Of a DNA stretch of 6,455 bases, positions 1 to 6,133 are shown piece after piece. The translations under genes were made by a program, and so were the position numbers. Every line of letters begins with the position of its first letter. Position 1 is the stretch's first letter. The notes beneath the pieces are model-generated. The model did no database searches, was not told the origin of the DNA, and saw nothing but the letters and a program-made list of their open reading frames with translations. This DNA comes from CAZCDM01 sp964497475 (GTDB lineage Bacteria > Planctomycetota > Phycisphaerae > SM23-33), in contig CAZCDM010000134.1 of the NCBI GenBank assembly GCA_964497475.1, positions 1-6,455 on the forward strand, in the 5' to 3' direction.

Positions 1-170
1 GCCCCGCAGCGCAGGCAGTAGGGCAGGGCCAGCAGGGAAAGCAGGTCTTTGCGACACGACTCGCCCAGGCCGCCACGCTCGGCCGGCTCGGCCCGACAGG
101 CCACGCACACGCCGGGCAGAATCATCTCGCCGATGCTTCCGCCCAACCGTCGCAGCGCGTGGACGATCAT
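1..170 (-). CDS. comF: ComF family protein, N-terminal zinc-ribbon part (cut by window edge)
   Basis: ComF-family proteins pair an N-terminal cysteine-rich zinc ribbon with a C-terminal phosphoribosyltransferase-like domain. In naturally competent bacteria they act in the cytoplasm on incoming single-stranded DNA, but many non-competent bacteria carry them with no known role. Translating from the ATG at 170-168 gives 56 codons before the edge. A short helix is followed by CVAC (Cys22, Cys25), then SCRKDL (Cys39), then PYCLRCG (Cys52, Cys55). This spacing and the closing CxxCG are typical of the family. The middle pair usually reads CxxC, but here position 36 is Gly, so five of six expected zinc cysteines are seen. 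The phosphoribosyltransferase half, which would settle the identity, is outside the window. The ATG overlaps the upstream gene's stop as ATGA, which suggests translational coupling. The frame is open to the edge. Confidence 0.75.
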   Translation of the reverse strand, partial: MIVHALRRLGGSIGEMILPGVCVACRAEPAERGGLGESCRKDLLSLLALPYCLRCG

Positions 171-2389
171 TTCCCCAGTCCCAGCCCGATCGCATCGCGC
201 CGGACCGCCCAGGTGTGCCTCATCAGCGAGACCTGCCACAGGCGGGTCTCGGTGCTGGCCGCCGCCGAGGGACTCGGCAGGGCCGGGGCCACGCGTGCCA
301 TCATGCCGTCCAGGCCCTGCAGGAGGATCAGGTCAATGATTTCTTCGTCGGGCCAGTTGACGTTGAGCAGCATCTGGTCGAGCACCCACCCATCGCCGGC
401 GATCAGCAGGGCTCGCACGGCCCGGCCGGTGGAAAAGTCTGGCAGCCAGAACAACTGTCGCACCGACTCGCGGACGCGGTCGTCTCCGGCGACCAGGGCG
501 GCACAGGTCATCGATCCCCACGCGGGGTGGTTTTCTCTGCTTCGGCAATCGAGGATACGTTGCAGCACGGCCGCTTGCTGGGCCGTGCCCCGGGCCGACA
601 GGGCCAGGATCATCGCCCCGGCCGAGCGCACCTGCGGGTTGTACTCCGGCGGGAGGCCCTCGTCGTCGGCGGGCAGGAAGGACCGCCCCAGGGCGTCGAC
701 CTCGGGGCGCCCGCTCGTGCCGATGGCCCAGGCGACGTAGTCTGCCGGGGCGGTTTCGCCCAGGGCGATGGTCTCACGGAGGTAGAAGGTGGTGGTCGGC
801 TGGACGCTCAGCTCGGTGTAGTTGGCGCCGGGCTCGTCGCTGGGAGCCGAGGTGGCGGTGAGGAACTCGCGGGTGGTGGGTTCGTCGAGCCACAGCGCCA
901 CGGCCGCGGCGGCCGAGGGCAAGGGCGTGGTGATCGGCGGGAGGCTTTCGTTTGGTGGCGTCAGGGAGAACTGGGCGGCGTGGCGGAGCAGGGTGCGACA
1001 CTGCTGGGGCGTGGGGGCGTCGTCGTCTTCGCCCTGGGGCTGGCTGATTTGCGTGCCGAGCATGCGAGCCAGCCGGCGGCAGAGGATGGGTTGCTCCGGC
1101 GACCAGAGCTGATCGAACATGTCGTATACCGCCCGGCGGCAGGGCAGGCGGAGTGCGGCGGCCAGGTCGATGGCGGCAATGGCTTGCGATTGCAGCACGC
1201 GCTGCTGCGGATCGGTCGAGGCGCGGAGGGTTTCGGCGGCCATGTAGGCCGCGGCGGCGGTTTGCAGGCGGGCGGCGATGGTCATCGTCATGGCCGGGGC
1301 GATGTGCCCCTCCCAGCGGGCGGTGTGGATCAGCCGGGTCAGAGCGTCGCGGGCGTCGTCGCTGTCCAGGGTGGCCAGCACCAGCAGCAGCCGCTCCCGC
1401 AACGGGCCATCCGGACAATCCAGAACCATCGTCGCCAGCATTGAGCTGTAGGTCGGCCCGTCCAGCAGCGCCAGGGCGAGGGCACAGTTGCTCACGACCG
1501 ATCGCAGATGATCCAGCCGCTGGCGTTGGGGATCGGCCTGAGCCGATTCGGCCGACGGTTCCGTTGTGGGCGCAGAGGCCGCCTGGGTGCTCGGCGCGGT
1601 GGTGGTCGCCGGGGCGTACGTCGGATCGGGTGCCGGTGCGCTGGCGGGGGAGGCGGGTTTGGTCTTGGAGCCTTCGAGCCGGGCCAGCAGCGCCTGGTAC
1701 TGCGGAGCTGCGCGGAAGAGCGTATCGGCGATGGGTTTGGTCAGCGCGGTCCGCCCGGCCAGGCCTGCATCGAGGGCGGCCGAGGCGACCACGGCCGGGT
1801 CGTCGTCGGCCAGCAGCACGCCGAGGGTGTGATCGTCTTCGAGAATCGCCGCCAGCATCGTCGAGTCGGCGCGGATCGCCGCGACGGGTGCGTGCGCCGT
1901 TACCGCCAGGGCCCGGCGGGTGTAGAGGTTGTCCCGCCGGGTGGCGGTGATGTTGTAGAGCAGCTGCCGGACGACCTCGATGTCCGTCCCGTCGGTTGGT
2001 CGGGTTGACGTCTCGGCTGGGCACAGCGCGGCAAGGTCCAGCTGGTCCAACCGGTCGCGCCAGATCGGATCGACCCGGTCGGTATTCCACTGCTGCAGCC
2101 AGCGGAGCATCTGGACGATGCGGCGGAACTGTTCGTCGTCAGGCGTGTCGAGGCTGCGACAAAGGCGATCGATCGTCGCGGGGTTTTCCTTCGCGCGAGT
2201 GTAGAGTGTCTGCATCACGCCGGTGAGCGTTTTGGGGTCGTCGCTAGCCAGCAGTTCAATCGCCCGGTAGTCCCGCCAGATCGGCAGGGCGATCACGCCG
2301 GCCAGGCCAGCCAGAATCAGCACCAGCAGCGCACCAAGCAGCCTGCGCTGCCAGGGGTGAGCCCGAAAATATCGTCCTATGACATGCAA
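167..2389 (-). CDS. Membrane-anchored helical-repeat (HEAT-like) protein of unknown function
   Basis: I do not recognise a named family in these 740 residues. The N-terminus is basic (RYFRAHPWQRR) and is followed by one hydrophobic segment at about 17-37. By the positive-inside rule this puts the N-terminus in the cytoplasm and the large C-terminal part outside the inner membrane. The rest is Ala/Leu/Arg-rich and strongly helical, broken at about 241-288 by a disordered linker rich in Ala, Pro, Thr and Ser. Stretches such as 191-236, 330-420 and 585-700 look like HEAT or similar alpha-alpha repeats, which usually serve as protein-binding scaffolds. No catalytic motif is visible. The TTG start is chosen because a GGAG lies 6 bases upstream and no in-frame ATG lies nearby. 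The stop overlaps the comF start, so the two genes are probably co-transcribed. The function is unknown and the repeat call is by eye only. Confidence 0.8.
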   Translation of the reverse strand: MHVIGRYFRAHPWQRRLLGALLVLILAGLAGVIALPIWRDYRAIELLASDDPKTLTGVMQTLYTRAKENPATIDRLCRSLDTPDDEQFRRIVQMLRWLQQWNTDRVDPIWRDRLDQLDLAALCPAETSTRPTDGTDIEVVRQLLYNITATRRDNLYTRRALAVTAHAPVAAIRADSTMLAAILEDDHTLGVLLADDDPAVVASAALDAGLAGRTALTKPIADTLFRAAPQYQALLARLEGSKTKPASPASAPAPDPTYAPATTTAPSTQAASAPTTEPSAESAQADPQRQRLDHLRSVVSNCALALALLDGPTYSSMLATMVLDCPDGPLRERLLLVLATLDSDDARDALTRLIHTARWEGHIAPAMTMTIAARLQTAAAAYMAAETLRASTDPQQRVLQSQAIAAIDLAAALRLPCRRAVYDMFDQLWSPEQPILCRRLARMLGTQISQPQGEDDDAPTPQQCRTLLRHAAQFSLTPPNESLPPITTPLPSAAAAVALWLDEPTTREFLTATSAPSDEPGANYTELSVQPTTTFYLRETIALGETAPADYVAWAIGTSGRPEVDALGRSFLPADDEGLPPEYNPQVRSAGAMILALSARGTAQQAAVLQRILDCRSRENHPAWGSMTCAALVAGDDRVRESVRQLFWLPDFSTGRAVRALLIAGDGWVLDQMLLNVNWPDEEIIDLILLQGLDGMMARVAPALPSPSAAASTETRLWQVSLMRHTWAVRRDAIGLGLGK

Positions 2390-2395
2390 ATGTCG

Positions 2396-2399
2396 CTCC
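2396..2399 (-). promoter_or_regulatory. Shine-Dalgarno GGAG supporting the TTG start
   Basis: On the minus strand GGAG is followed by six bases and then TTG (2389-2387). The spacing is right for a ribosome site. It is the main reason for placing the start of the helical-repeat gene at this non-ATG codon, directly ahead of its basic and membrane-spanning N-terminus. Confidence 0.55.
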
Positions 2400-2445
2400 G
2401 TCGGGGCAGGGAATCCGCCTGTATATTTCTCGGCGGGTTGGGGCC

Positions 2446-2474
2446 TTGGACGTTAGGCTTGTGCGTTCTATAAT
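2446..2474 (+). promoter_or_regulatory. Sigma70-like promoter of fumC
   Basis: A perfect TATAAT (-10) lies at 2469-2474. A partial -35, TTGGAC, lies 17 bases upstream at 2446-2451. Transcription would start near 2481, leaving a leader of about 23 bases that carries GAGGTG (2494-2499) four bases before the fumC ATG. The short leader leaves no room for a riboswitch. For the divergent gene the only hint of a promoter is TATACA on the minus strand at 2425-2420, with no convincing -35. Confidence 0.65.
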
Positions 2475-2503
2475 GTACGTTTCCGCAACTTTCGAGGTGC
2501 CGC

Positions 2504-3898
2504 ATGAGTTCATCCCGTACGCAACACGATTCGCTTGGCCCGGTGGAGGTTCCCGCCGATGCGCTGTATGGTCCGCAGACGGCCCGGGCGGTTCGCAACT
2601 TCCCCATCTCCGGCTGGGCCATGCCAGCTCCGTTCCTGCGCGCTCTGGCGCAGATCAAACAGGCCGCCGCCATCGAAAACAAACAGGCCGGCCTGCTCGA
2701 TGAAGACATCGCCGAGGCCATCCACGCCGCCGCCAACGAAGTATTGGATGGCAAGTGGTCGGACCAGTTCCCGGTCGACGTCTTCCAGACCGGCAGCGGG
2801 ACCAGCTCGAACATGAACATGAACGAGGTCCTCGCCCGTCGGGCCAGCCAGCTGCTCGACCGCGACGGGGCCGTCCACCCCAACGATCACGTGAACCTCT
2901 CCCAGAGCAGCAACGACGTGCTCCCCACAGCCATCCACGTCGCCGCGGCGGTGGAAATTCACGACCGCCTCCTGCCGGCACTGCGGGCGGCGCAGCAGAT
3001 CATCGAAGCCAAGGCCGATGAGTTCGACGCCGTCGTCACCATCGCCCGGACGCACCTGATGGACGCCGTGCCGATCACGCTCGGCCAGCAGTTCAGCGGC
3101 TTTGCCAACCAGGTCGAGATGATGATCGTCTCGGCCCAGCAAGCCATGAGCGACCTCTGCGAGTTGCCCATCGGCGGCACGGCCGTCGGCACGGGGCTCA
3201 ACTGCCCGCCGGGCTTCGCCAGCGATGTCTGCCTCTACCTCGCCGAGGAAAACCGCCTGCCGTTCTGCGAGGCGCGAAACCATTTCGCCTCGGCTGGGTG
3301 TCGCAACGCCGCCCTTCGCGCCAGCGGATCCATGCGGACCATCGCGATCAGCCTCGGCAAGATCGCCTCGGACATCCGCCTGCTGGCCAGCGGGCCACGC
3401 TGCGGCCTGGGCGAACTCGCCCTGCCGGCCCTGCAGCCCGGCAGCAGCATCATGCCCGGCAAGGTCAACCCCGTGCTGTGCGAAACGGTCATCCAGGTCG
3501 CCTGCCAGGTCGTCGGCTTCGATGCCGCCATCGCCGCCGGCGCCACCGGCGGGGTCGGCAGCATCCTCCAGCTCAACACCGCCATGCCGATGATCGGCGC
3601 CAGCCTCATCGAACAGGTCCAGCTGCTGACCAACACCGTCCGCGTCTTTGCCGACAAGTGCATCGCCGGCATTGCCGCCAACGCCGGCCGCTGCGAAGAG
3701 CTTGCCGAACGCAGCCTCTCGCTGGTGACGGCCCTGGCACTGGAGATCGGCTACGACGCCGCAGCCGCCATCGCACACGAAGCCCACGAGACTGGCCGGA
3801 CCATTCGCGAGGTGGCCCGCGAGCAGACCGACCTCGACGAGGCCCGGCTGGATGCGCTGCTCGACCCGGCCGGCCAGGCTCGCCCCGAGGGGCGGTAG
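2504..3898 (+). CDS. fumC: Class II fumarate hydratase (fumarase C)
   Basis: This enzyme reversibly hydrates fumarate to L-malate in the TCA cycle. It is cytosolic, iron-free and normally a homotetramer whose active sites draw on three subunits. The 464 residues match the usual family length of about 460-470. Family landmarks are all present: QTGSGTSSNMNMNEV at 95-109, HPNDHVNLSQSSND at 125-138, RTHLMDAVPITLGQ at 182-195 with the catalytic-region His184, GGTAVGTGLN at 224-233, and the superfamily signature GSSIMPGKVNP at 313-323 with the catalytic Ser in its mobile loop. Gly319 before Lys fits fumarase better than aspartase, which usually has Ala. The segment after the signature is divergent: about 346-358 lacks the usual NFELN wording and reads ILQLN. 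The ATG is preceded by GAGGTG and a strong promoter. Fumarase is the best call, and a related lyase acting on another substrate is a minor alternative. Confidence 0.9.
   Translation: MSSSRTQHDSLGPVEVPADALYGPQTARAVRNFPISGWAMPAPFLRALAQIKQAAAIENKQAGLLDEDIAEAIHAAANEVLDGKWSDQFPVDVFQTGSGTSSNMNMNEVLARRASQLLDRDGAVHPNDHVNLSQSSNDVLPTAIHVAAAVEIHDRLLPALRAAQQIIEAKADEFDAVVTIARTHLMDAVPITLGQQFSGFANQVEMMIVSAQQAMSDLCELPIGGTAVGTGLNCPPGFASDVCLYLAEENRLPFCEARNHFASAGCRNAALRASGSMRTIAISLGKIASDIRLLASGPRCGLGELALPALQPGSSIMPGKVNPVLCETVIQVACQVVGFDAAIAAGATGGVGSILQLNTAMPMIGASLIEQVQLLTNTVRVFADKCIAGIAANAGRCEELAERSLSLVTALALEIGYDAAAAIAHEAHETGRTIREVAREQTDLDEARLDALLDPAGQARPEGR
3887..3892 (+). promoter_or_regulatory. Shine-Dalgarno GAGGGG that fixes the metallo-beta-lactamase-fold start
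   Basis: GAGGGG ends seven bases before the ATG at 3900. The same frame has an earlier ATG at 3852, but that one lies inside fumC and would add 16 residues not seen in the family. The site therefore favours 3900. It overlaps the last codons of fumC, so the downstream gene is probably translated by ribosomes arriving from fumC. Confidence 0.6.
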
Positions 3899-3899
3899 C

Positions 3900-4673
3900 A
3901 TGAGCTTCCGGGCGGTGAGCCTGCAGTCGGGCAGCAATGGCAATGCGATTTTCGTCCAGGCCGGCGAGGTCAATCTGTTGTTCGATGCGGGCATCAGCGG
4001 CCGGCAGGCCCAGCTGCGACTCCGCGAGAAAACCGCCCTGGACATCCGCGACGTCGCGGCGATGTTCATCAGCCACGATCATCGCGACCATATCACCTCG
4101 GCCGGGATCTTTCAGCGCAAGTTCGACCTGCCGATGCACGTCTCGGCGCCGACGCTCGATGCGGCGATGCGACACGGCCTGGGTCGGCTGGGGCGGGTCG
4201 AGCATTTTACGCCCGGTCAGGGCGTCCGCATCGGAGCAGTCTGCATCGAGACCTATCCCACGCCGCACGATGGCGTGGACGGCTGCTGCTTCGTGGTCGA
4301 GTACGCCGGCCGACGCCTCGGCGTGATGACCGACCTGGGCCATCCCTTCCCGGCCCTGGGCGACCTCATCGCCGGCTGCGATGCGGTCTACCTCGAGAGC
4401 AATTACGACGAGGGCATGCTCGCTGCTGGCCTCTACCCGGAGTTCCTCAAGGCCCGCATTCGCGGGGCGGGCGGGCACATCTCCAACGACGAGGCGGCCG
4501 GGCTGCTGAGCCGCCACGGCCGGCGGCTGCAGTGGGCGGCTCTGGCGCACCTCTCGGGCGACAATAACACCCCGGCCGTTGCACTGGCTACGGCCAGGCA
4601 GGCCTTGGGCGAGGCCCTGCCGGTACACCTGGCCGGACGCGACGGGCCCGGACTCGTGCTGGAAATCGAGTAA
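3900..4673 (+). CDS. YycJ/WalJ-type metallo-beta-lactamase-fold hydrolase
   Basis: This is a cytoplasmic metal-dependent hydrolase of the metallo-beta-lactamase fold, with no signal peptide. The 257 residues fit the YycJ/WalJ (VicX) family. The start SLQSGSNGNAIFV (8-20) matches the family's SLxSGSxGN opening. The two-metal site is visible as SHDHRDH (His59, His61, Asp63, His64), with further likely ligands His123, Asp145 in TDLGHP, and His217 in AHLSGDNNTP. ESNYDEGML (166-174) and GGHISNDEAA (191-200) are also characteristic. A Bacillus YycJ has been reported to degrade DNA, with a proposed role in mismatch repair. In Gram-positives the gene sits beside the walRK two-component genes, which are absent here. 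The gene starts one base after the fumC stop and is surely co-transcribed with it. The family assignment is strong, but the exact substrate is inferred. Confidence 0.85.
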   Translation: MSFRAVSLQSGSNGNAIFVQAGEVNLLFDAGISGRQAQLRLREKTALDIRDVAAMFISHDHRDHITSAGIFQRKFDLPMHVSAPTLDAAMRHGLGRLGRVEHFTPGQGVRIGAVCIETYPTPHDGVDGCCFVVEYAGRRLGVMTDLGHPFPALGDLIAGCDAVYLESNYDEGMLAAGLYPEFLKARIRGAGGHISNDEAAGLLSRHGRRLQWAALAHLSGDNNTPAVALATARQALGEALPVHLAGRDGPGLVLEIE

Positions 4674-4707
4674 CCGGCTGACCCGGCCGGGGCACAATCG
4701 GGCTGAA

Positions 4708-4736
4708 CCGGCAGGCGTGTCCCATCCGCCCGCCGG
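4708..4736 (+). repeat. Imperfect hairpin between the hydrolase gene and the efflux operon
   Basis: The arms at 4708-4717 and 4727-4736 can form a ten-pair stem, nearly all G-C, with a single A-C mismatch (4713/4731) and a nine-base loop. It starts 34 bases after the upstream stop. It is followed by AGGGTATATAAT rather than a run of T, so it is not a standard intrinsic terminator. It could still end or slow transcription of the fumC operon, stabilise the mRNA 3' end, or mask the ribosome site at 4735-4740, which shares its last two bases. The pairing is seen directly, and the role is inferred. Confidence 0.45.
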
Positions 4737-4749
4737 AGGGTATATAATG
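4735..4749 (+). promoter_or_regulatory. Overlapping strong ribosome site plus ATG and perfect TATAAT
   Basis: GGAGGG (4735-4740), a six-base spacer and ATG (4747-4749) form the best-looking translation start in the region, but this ATG is out of frame with the adaptor gene. The same bases hold a perfect -10 hexamer TATAAT at 4743-4748, which would start transcription near 4755, just ahead of the GTG at 4772. No -35 match is seen 15 to 18 bases upstream, where the hairpin lies. The two readings exclude each other: a promoter here implies the GTG start, while a ribosome site here implies a frame change near 4777-4781. Confidence 0.4.
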
Positions 4750-4771
4750 ATTCGCACCGAAAGAACACGCC

Positions 4772-6130
4772 GTGCGAAAAACAATCGTCACACTCATCCT
4801 CGTGCTGGTGGTACTCGCGGCTGGCCTGGCCGGTGCGGTGTCGCTGGTTCGCATGAAACGCAAGCCCCAGGTCAAGCCCATCCGAGCGACGGTGACGAAG
4901 GTCCGCGCGCCGAAGCTCCAGCCGAGGAAAAACTATCGCGTCGAGATCATCGGCTACGGCACGGCCCGGCCGAAGGTGGAAATGGAAATCGCCCCGCGCG
5001 TCGGCGGGCAGGTCGTCGAGCGGACCGATGCGTTTTTCTCCGGCCGGCGCGCCCGCGGGCCGGGCGATGGCCGCCCCGGGCAGGTGCTCTTCCGGCTGGA
5101 TGACGAGCCGTTCCGCCTGGCGGTCGACAACGCGACCCAGCAGGTCGAGGTCCTCCAGGCCAAGCTGGCCACGCTCGCGCAGGAGGAGAAAAATCTCCAG
5201 TCGACTATTTCGATCCAGGCAGACCTCGTTGCGGCCGAGCTGCGGCAACTCGAGCGGACCGAGGCGCTCATCGACCGCGATGTCGGCACGCGACACGAAG
5301 CCGACGTCAAGCGGGTGGTAGTCCTTGCCGCCAAGCGCACGTTGCAGGATTTGCAGAATCAGCTGCGGATGATCGGCCCGCGCCGCCAGGAACTCCAGGC
5401 CCAGCTCGCCCAGGCGCGTGTCTCGCTCGATCAGGCGAAGCTCGACCTCGGCTATGCGACCTACACCGCGCCGGTGACAGGCCGGATTATCGACTGCACG
5501 CTCGAGGCGGGTGAGTTCGTCCAGGCCGGGCAGGTTCGCGGGTCGATGTACGGCACGGACGTGATGGAAGTGGCCGTCTCGATCCCGGCCGGCGACTTGC
5601 AGTGGATTCCTTCCGGCGAGCTGCAGGCCTGCAAGCCCGGCTCGGCCGAGCCGGGCCAGGCGATTCCCGCGCGGGTGGTGTGGGTGGAGCCGGGGCGGAC
5701 CAACGCCGCCGAGTGGGCCGGGTGCGTGGAACGCGTCGAGGCCGGCGTGGAAGCCCAGACCCGCACCGCCCGGCTGGTGGTTCGCGTGAAGAACCCGCCC
5801 GCCGGAAGCGACAAGCGAATGCTCGACCTGAACATGTACTGCGAGGTTCATATTCTGGGGCGTGAGCTGGCCGAAGCGTTCCTCCTGCCGCGGACGGCGA
5901 TTCTCGGCGGCGAGGCGGTTTACGTGATCGAAGACGGCCGACTCGCCCGCCGGGAGGTCACCATCGCCCGGTTCACCGATAACCAGGCGCTGATCCTGCC
6001 CGGCGGCGGGCTCTGCGCCGGCGACCGCGTGATCACCGGCTACTTGCCCAAGCCGGTGCTCGGCATGCGCATCGAGCCGCTGGACGCACCGCAAACCCAG
6101 TCGGCTTCGGCTCCGGCGACGGGGAGCTGA
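4772..6130 (+). CDS. RND efflux periplasmic adaptor (membrane fusion protein)
   Basis: Adaptors of this HlyD/AcrA-like family bridge an inner-membrane RND pump and an outer-membrane channel. As read from GTG the protein has 452 residues. A basic start is followed by a hydrophobic anchor at about 5-24 with no lipobox Cys, so it is probably held by a transmembrane helix. Next come the first half of the lipoyl domain (about 59-111, ending GQVLFRLDDEPF), a long helical hairpin or coiled coil (about 112-228), the second lipoyl half (LDLGYATYTAPVTGR, 224-238), beta-barrel and membrane-proximal parts (about 260-435) and a disordered Ser/Ala/Pro tail. The first lipoyl half carries an Arg/Gly-rich insertion (about 90-102) where most relatives have a short turn. 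The pump gene follows three bases after the stop. The GTG has only a weak GAAAG ribosome site. A better ATG at 4747 is in another frame, so the N-terminus is uncertain. Confidence 0.88.
   Translation: MRKTIVTLILVLVVLAAGLAGAVSLVRMKRKPQVKPIRATVTKVRAPKLQPRKNYRVEIIGYGTARPKVEMEIAPRVGGQVVERTDAFFSGRRARGPGDGRPGQVLFRLDDEPFRLAVDNATQQVEVLQAKLATLAQEEKNLQSTISIQADLVAAELRQLERTEALIDRDVGTRHEADVKRVVVLAAKRTLQDLQNQLRMIGPRRQELQAQLAQARVSLDQAKLDLGYATYTAPVTGRIIDCTLEAGEFVQAGQVRGSMYGTDVMEVAVSIPAGDLQWIPSGELQACKPGSAEPGQAIPARVVWVEPGRTNAAEWAGCVERVEAGVEAQTRTARLVVRVKNPPAGSDKRMLDLNMYCEVHILGRELAEAFLLPRTAILGGEAVYVIEDGRLARREVTIARFTDNQALILPGGGLCAGDRVITGYLPKPVLGMRIEPLDAPQTQSASAPATGS
6121..6126 (+). promoter_or_regulatory. Shine-Dalgarno GGGGAG of the RND permease gene
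   Basis: GGGGAG sits inside the last codons of the adaptor gene, seven bases before the ATG at 6134. It supports that start and implies that the adaptor and pump are translated from one mRNA. Confidence 0.6.
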
Positions 6131-6133
6131 GCC

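Noticed and set aside
215..1444. A 409-codon open frame on the plus strand opposite the helical-repeat gene
   Set aside because: It is Gly/Arg/Gln-rich with no membrane segment or motif. The minus-strand frame has a membrane anchor, a ribosome site and a coupled downstream gene.
2420..2425. TATACA on the minus strand as the -10 of the helical-repeat gene
   Set aside because: The position is plausible but no -35 match is found at 16-18 bases, so it is mentioned only as a weak candidate.
3852..3899. An earlier ATG for the metallo-beta-lactamase-fold gene inside fumC
   Set aside because: It adds residues before the family's usual beginning and has no good ribosome site, whereas GAGGGG lies at proper spacing before 3900.
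2510..4069. A 519-codon open frame on the minus strand opposite fumC and the next gene's start
   Set aside because: It is an antisense shadow. The plus strand here encodes complete fumarase motifs and a family-length protein, and long antisense frames are common in GC-rich coding DNA.
4674..4690. A five-pair hairpin directly after the hydrolase stop
   Set aside because: The stem is short (CCGGC/GCCGG), which is common by chance in such GC-rich sequence, and no T run follows.
4747..5103. The ORF from the ATG at 4747 as a separate small gene
   Set aside because: Past its first dozen codons it reads as Arg/Pro/Gly-rich shadow sequence inside the adaptor gene. Its start signal is kept as a finding because it may belong to the adaptor.
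4433..6094. A 553-codon open frame on the minus strand opposite the hydrolase end and the adaptor
   Set aside because: It spans two genes and an intergenic gap, its composition is Arg/Gly/Ala/His-rich without motifs, and the plus-strand genes are clearly real.
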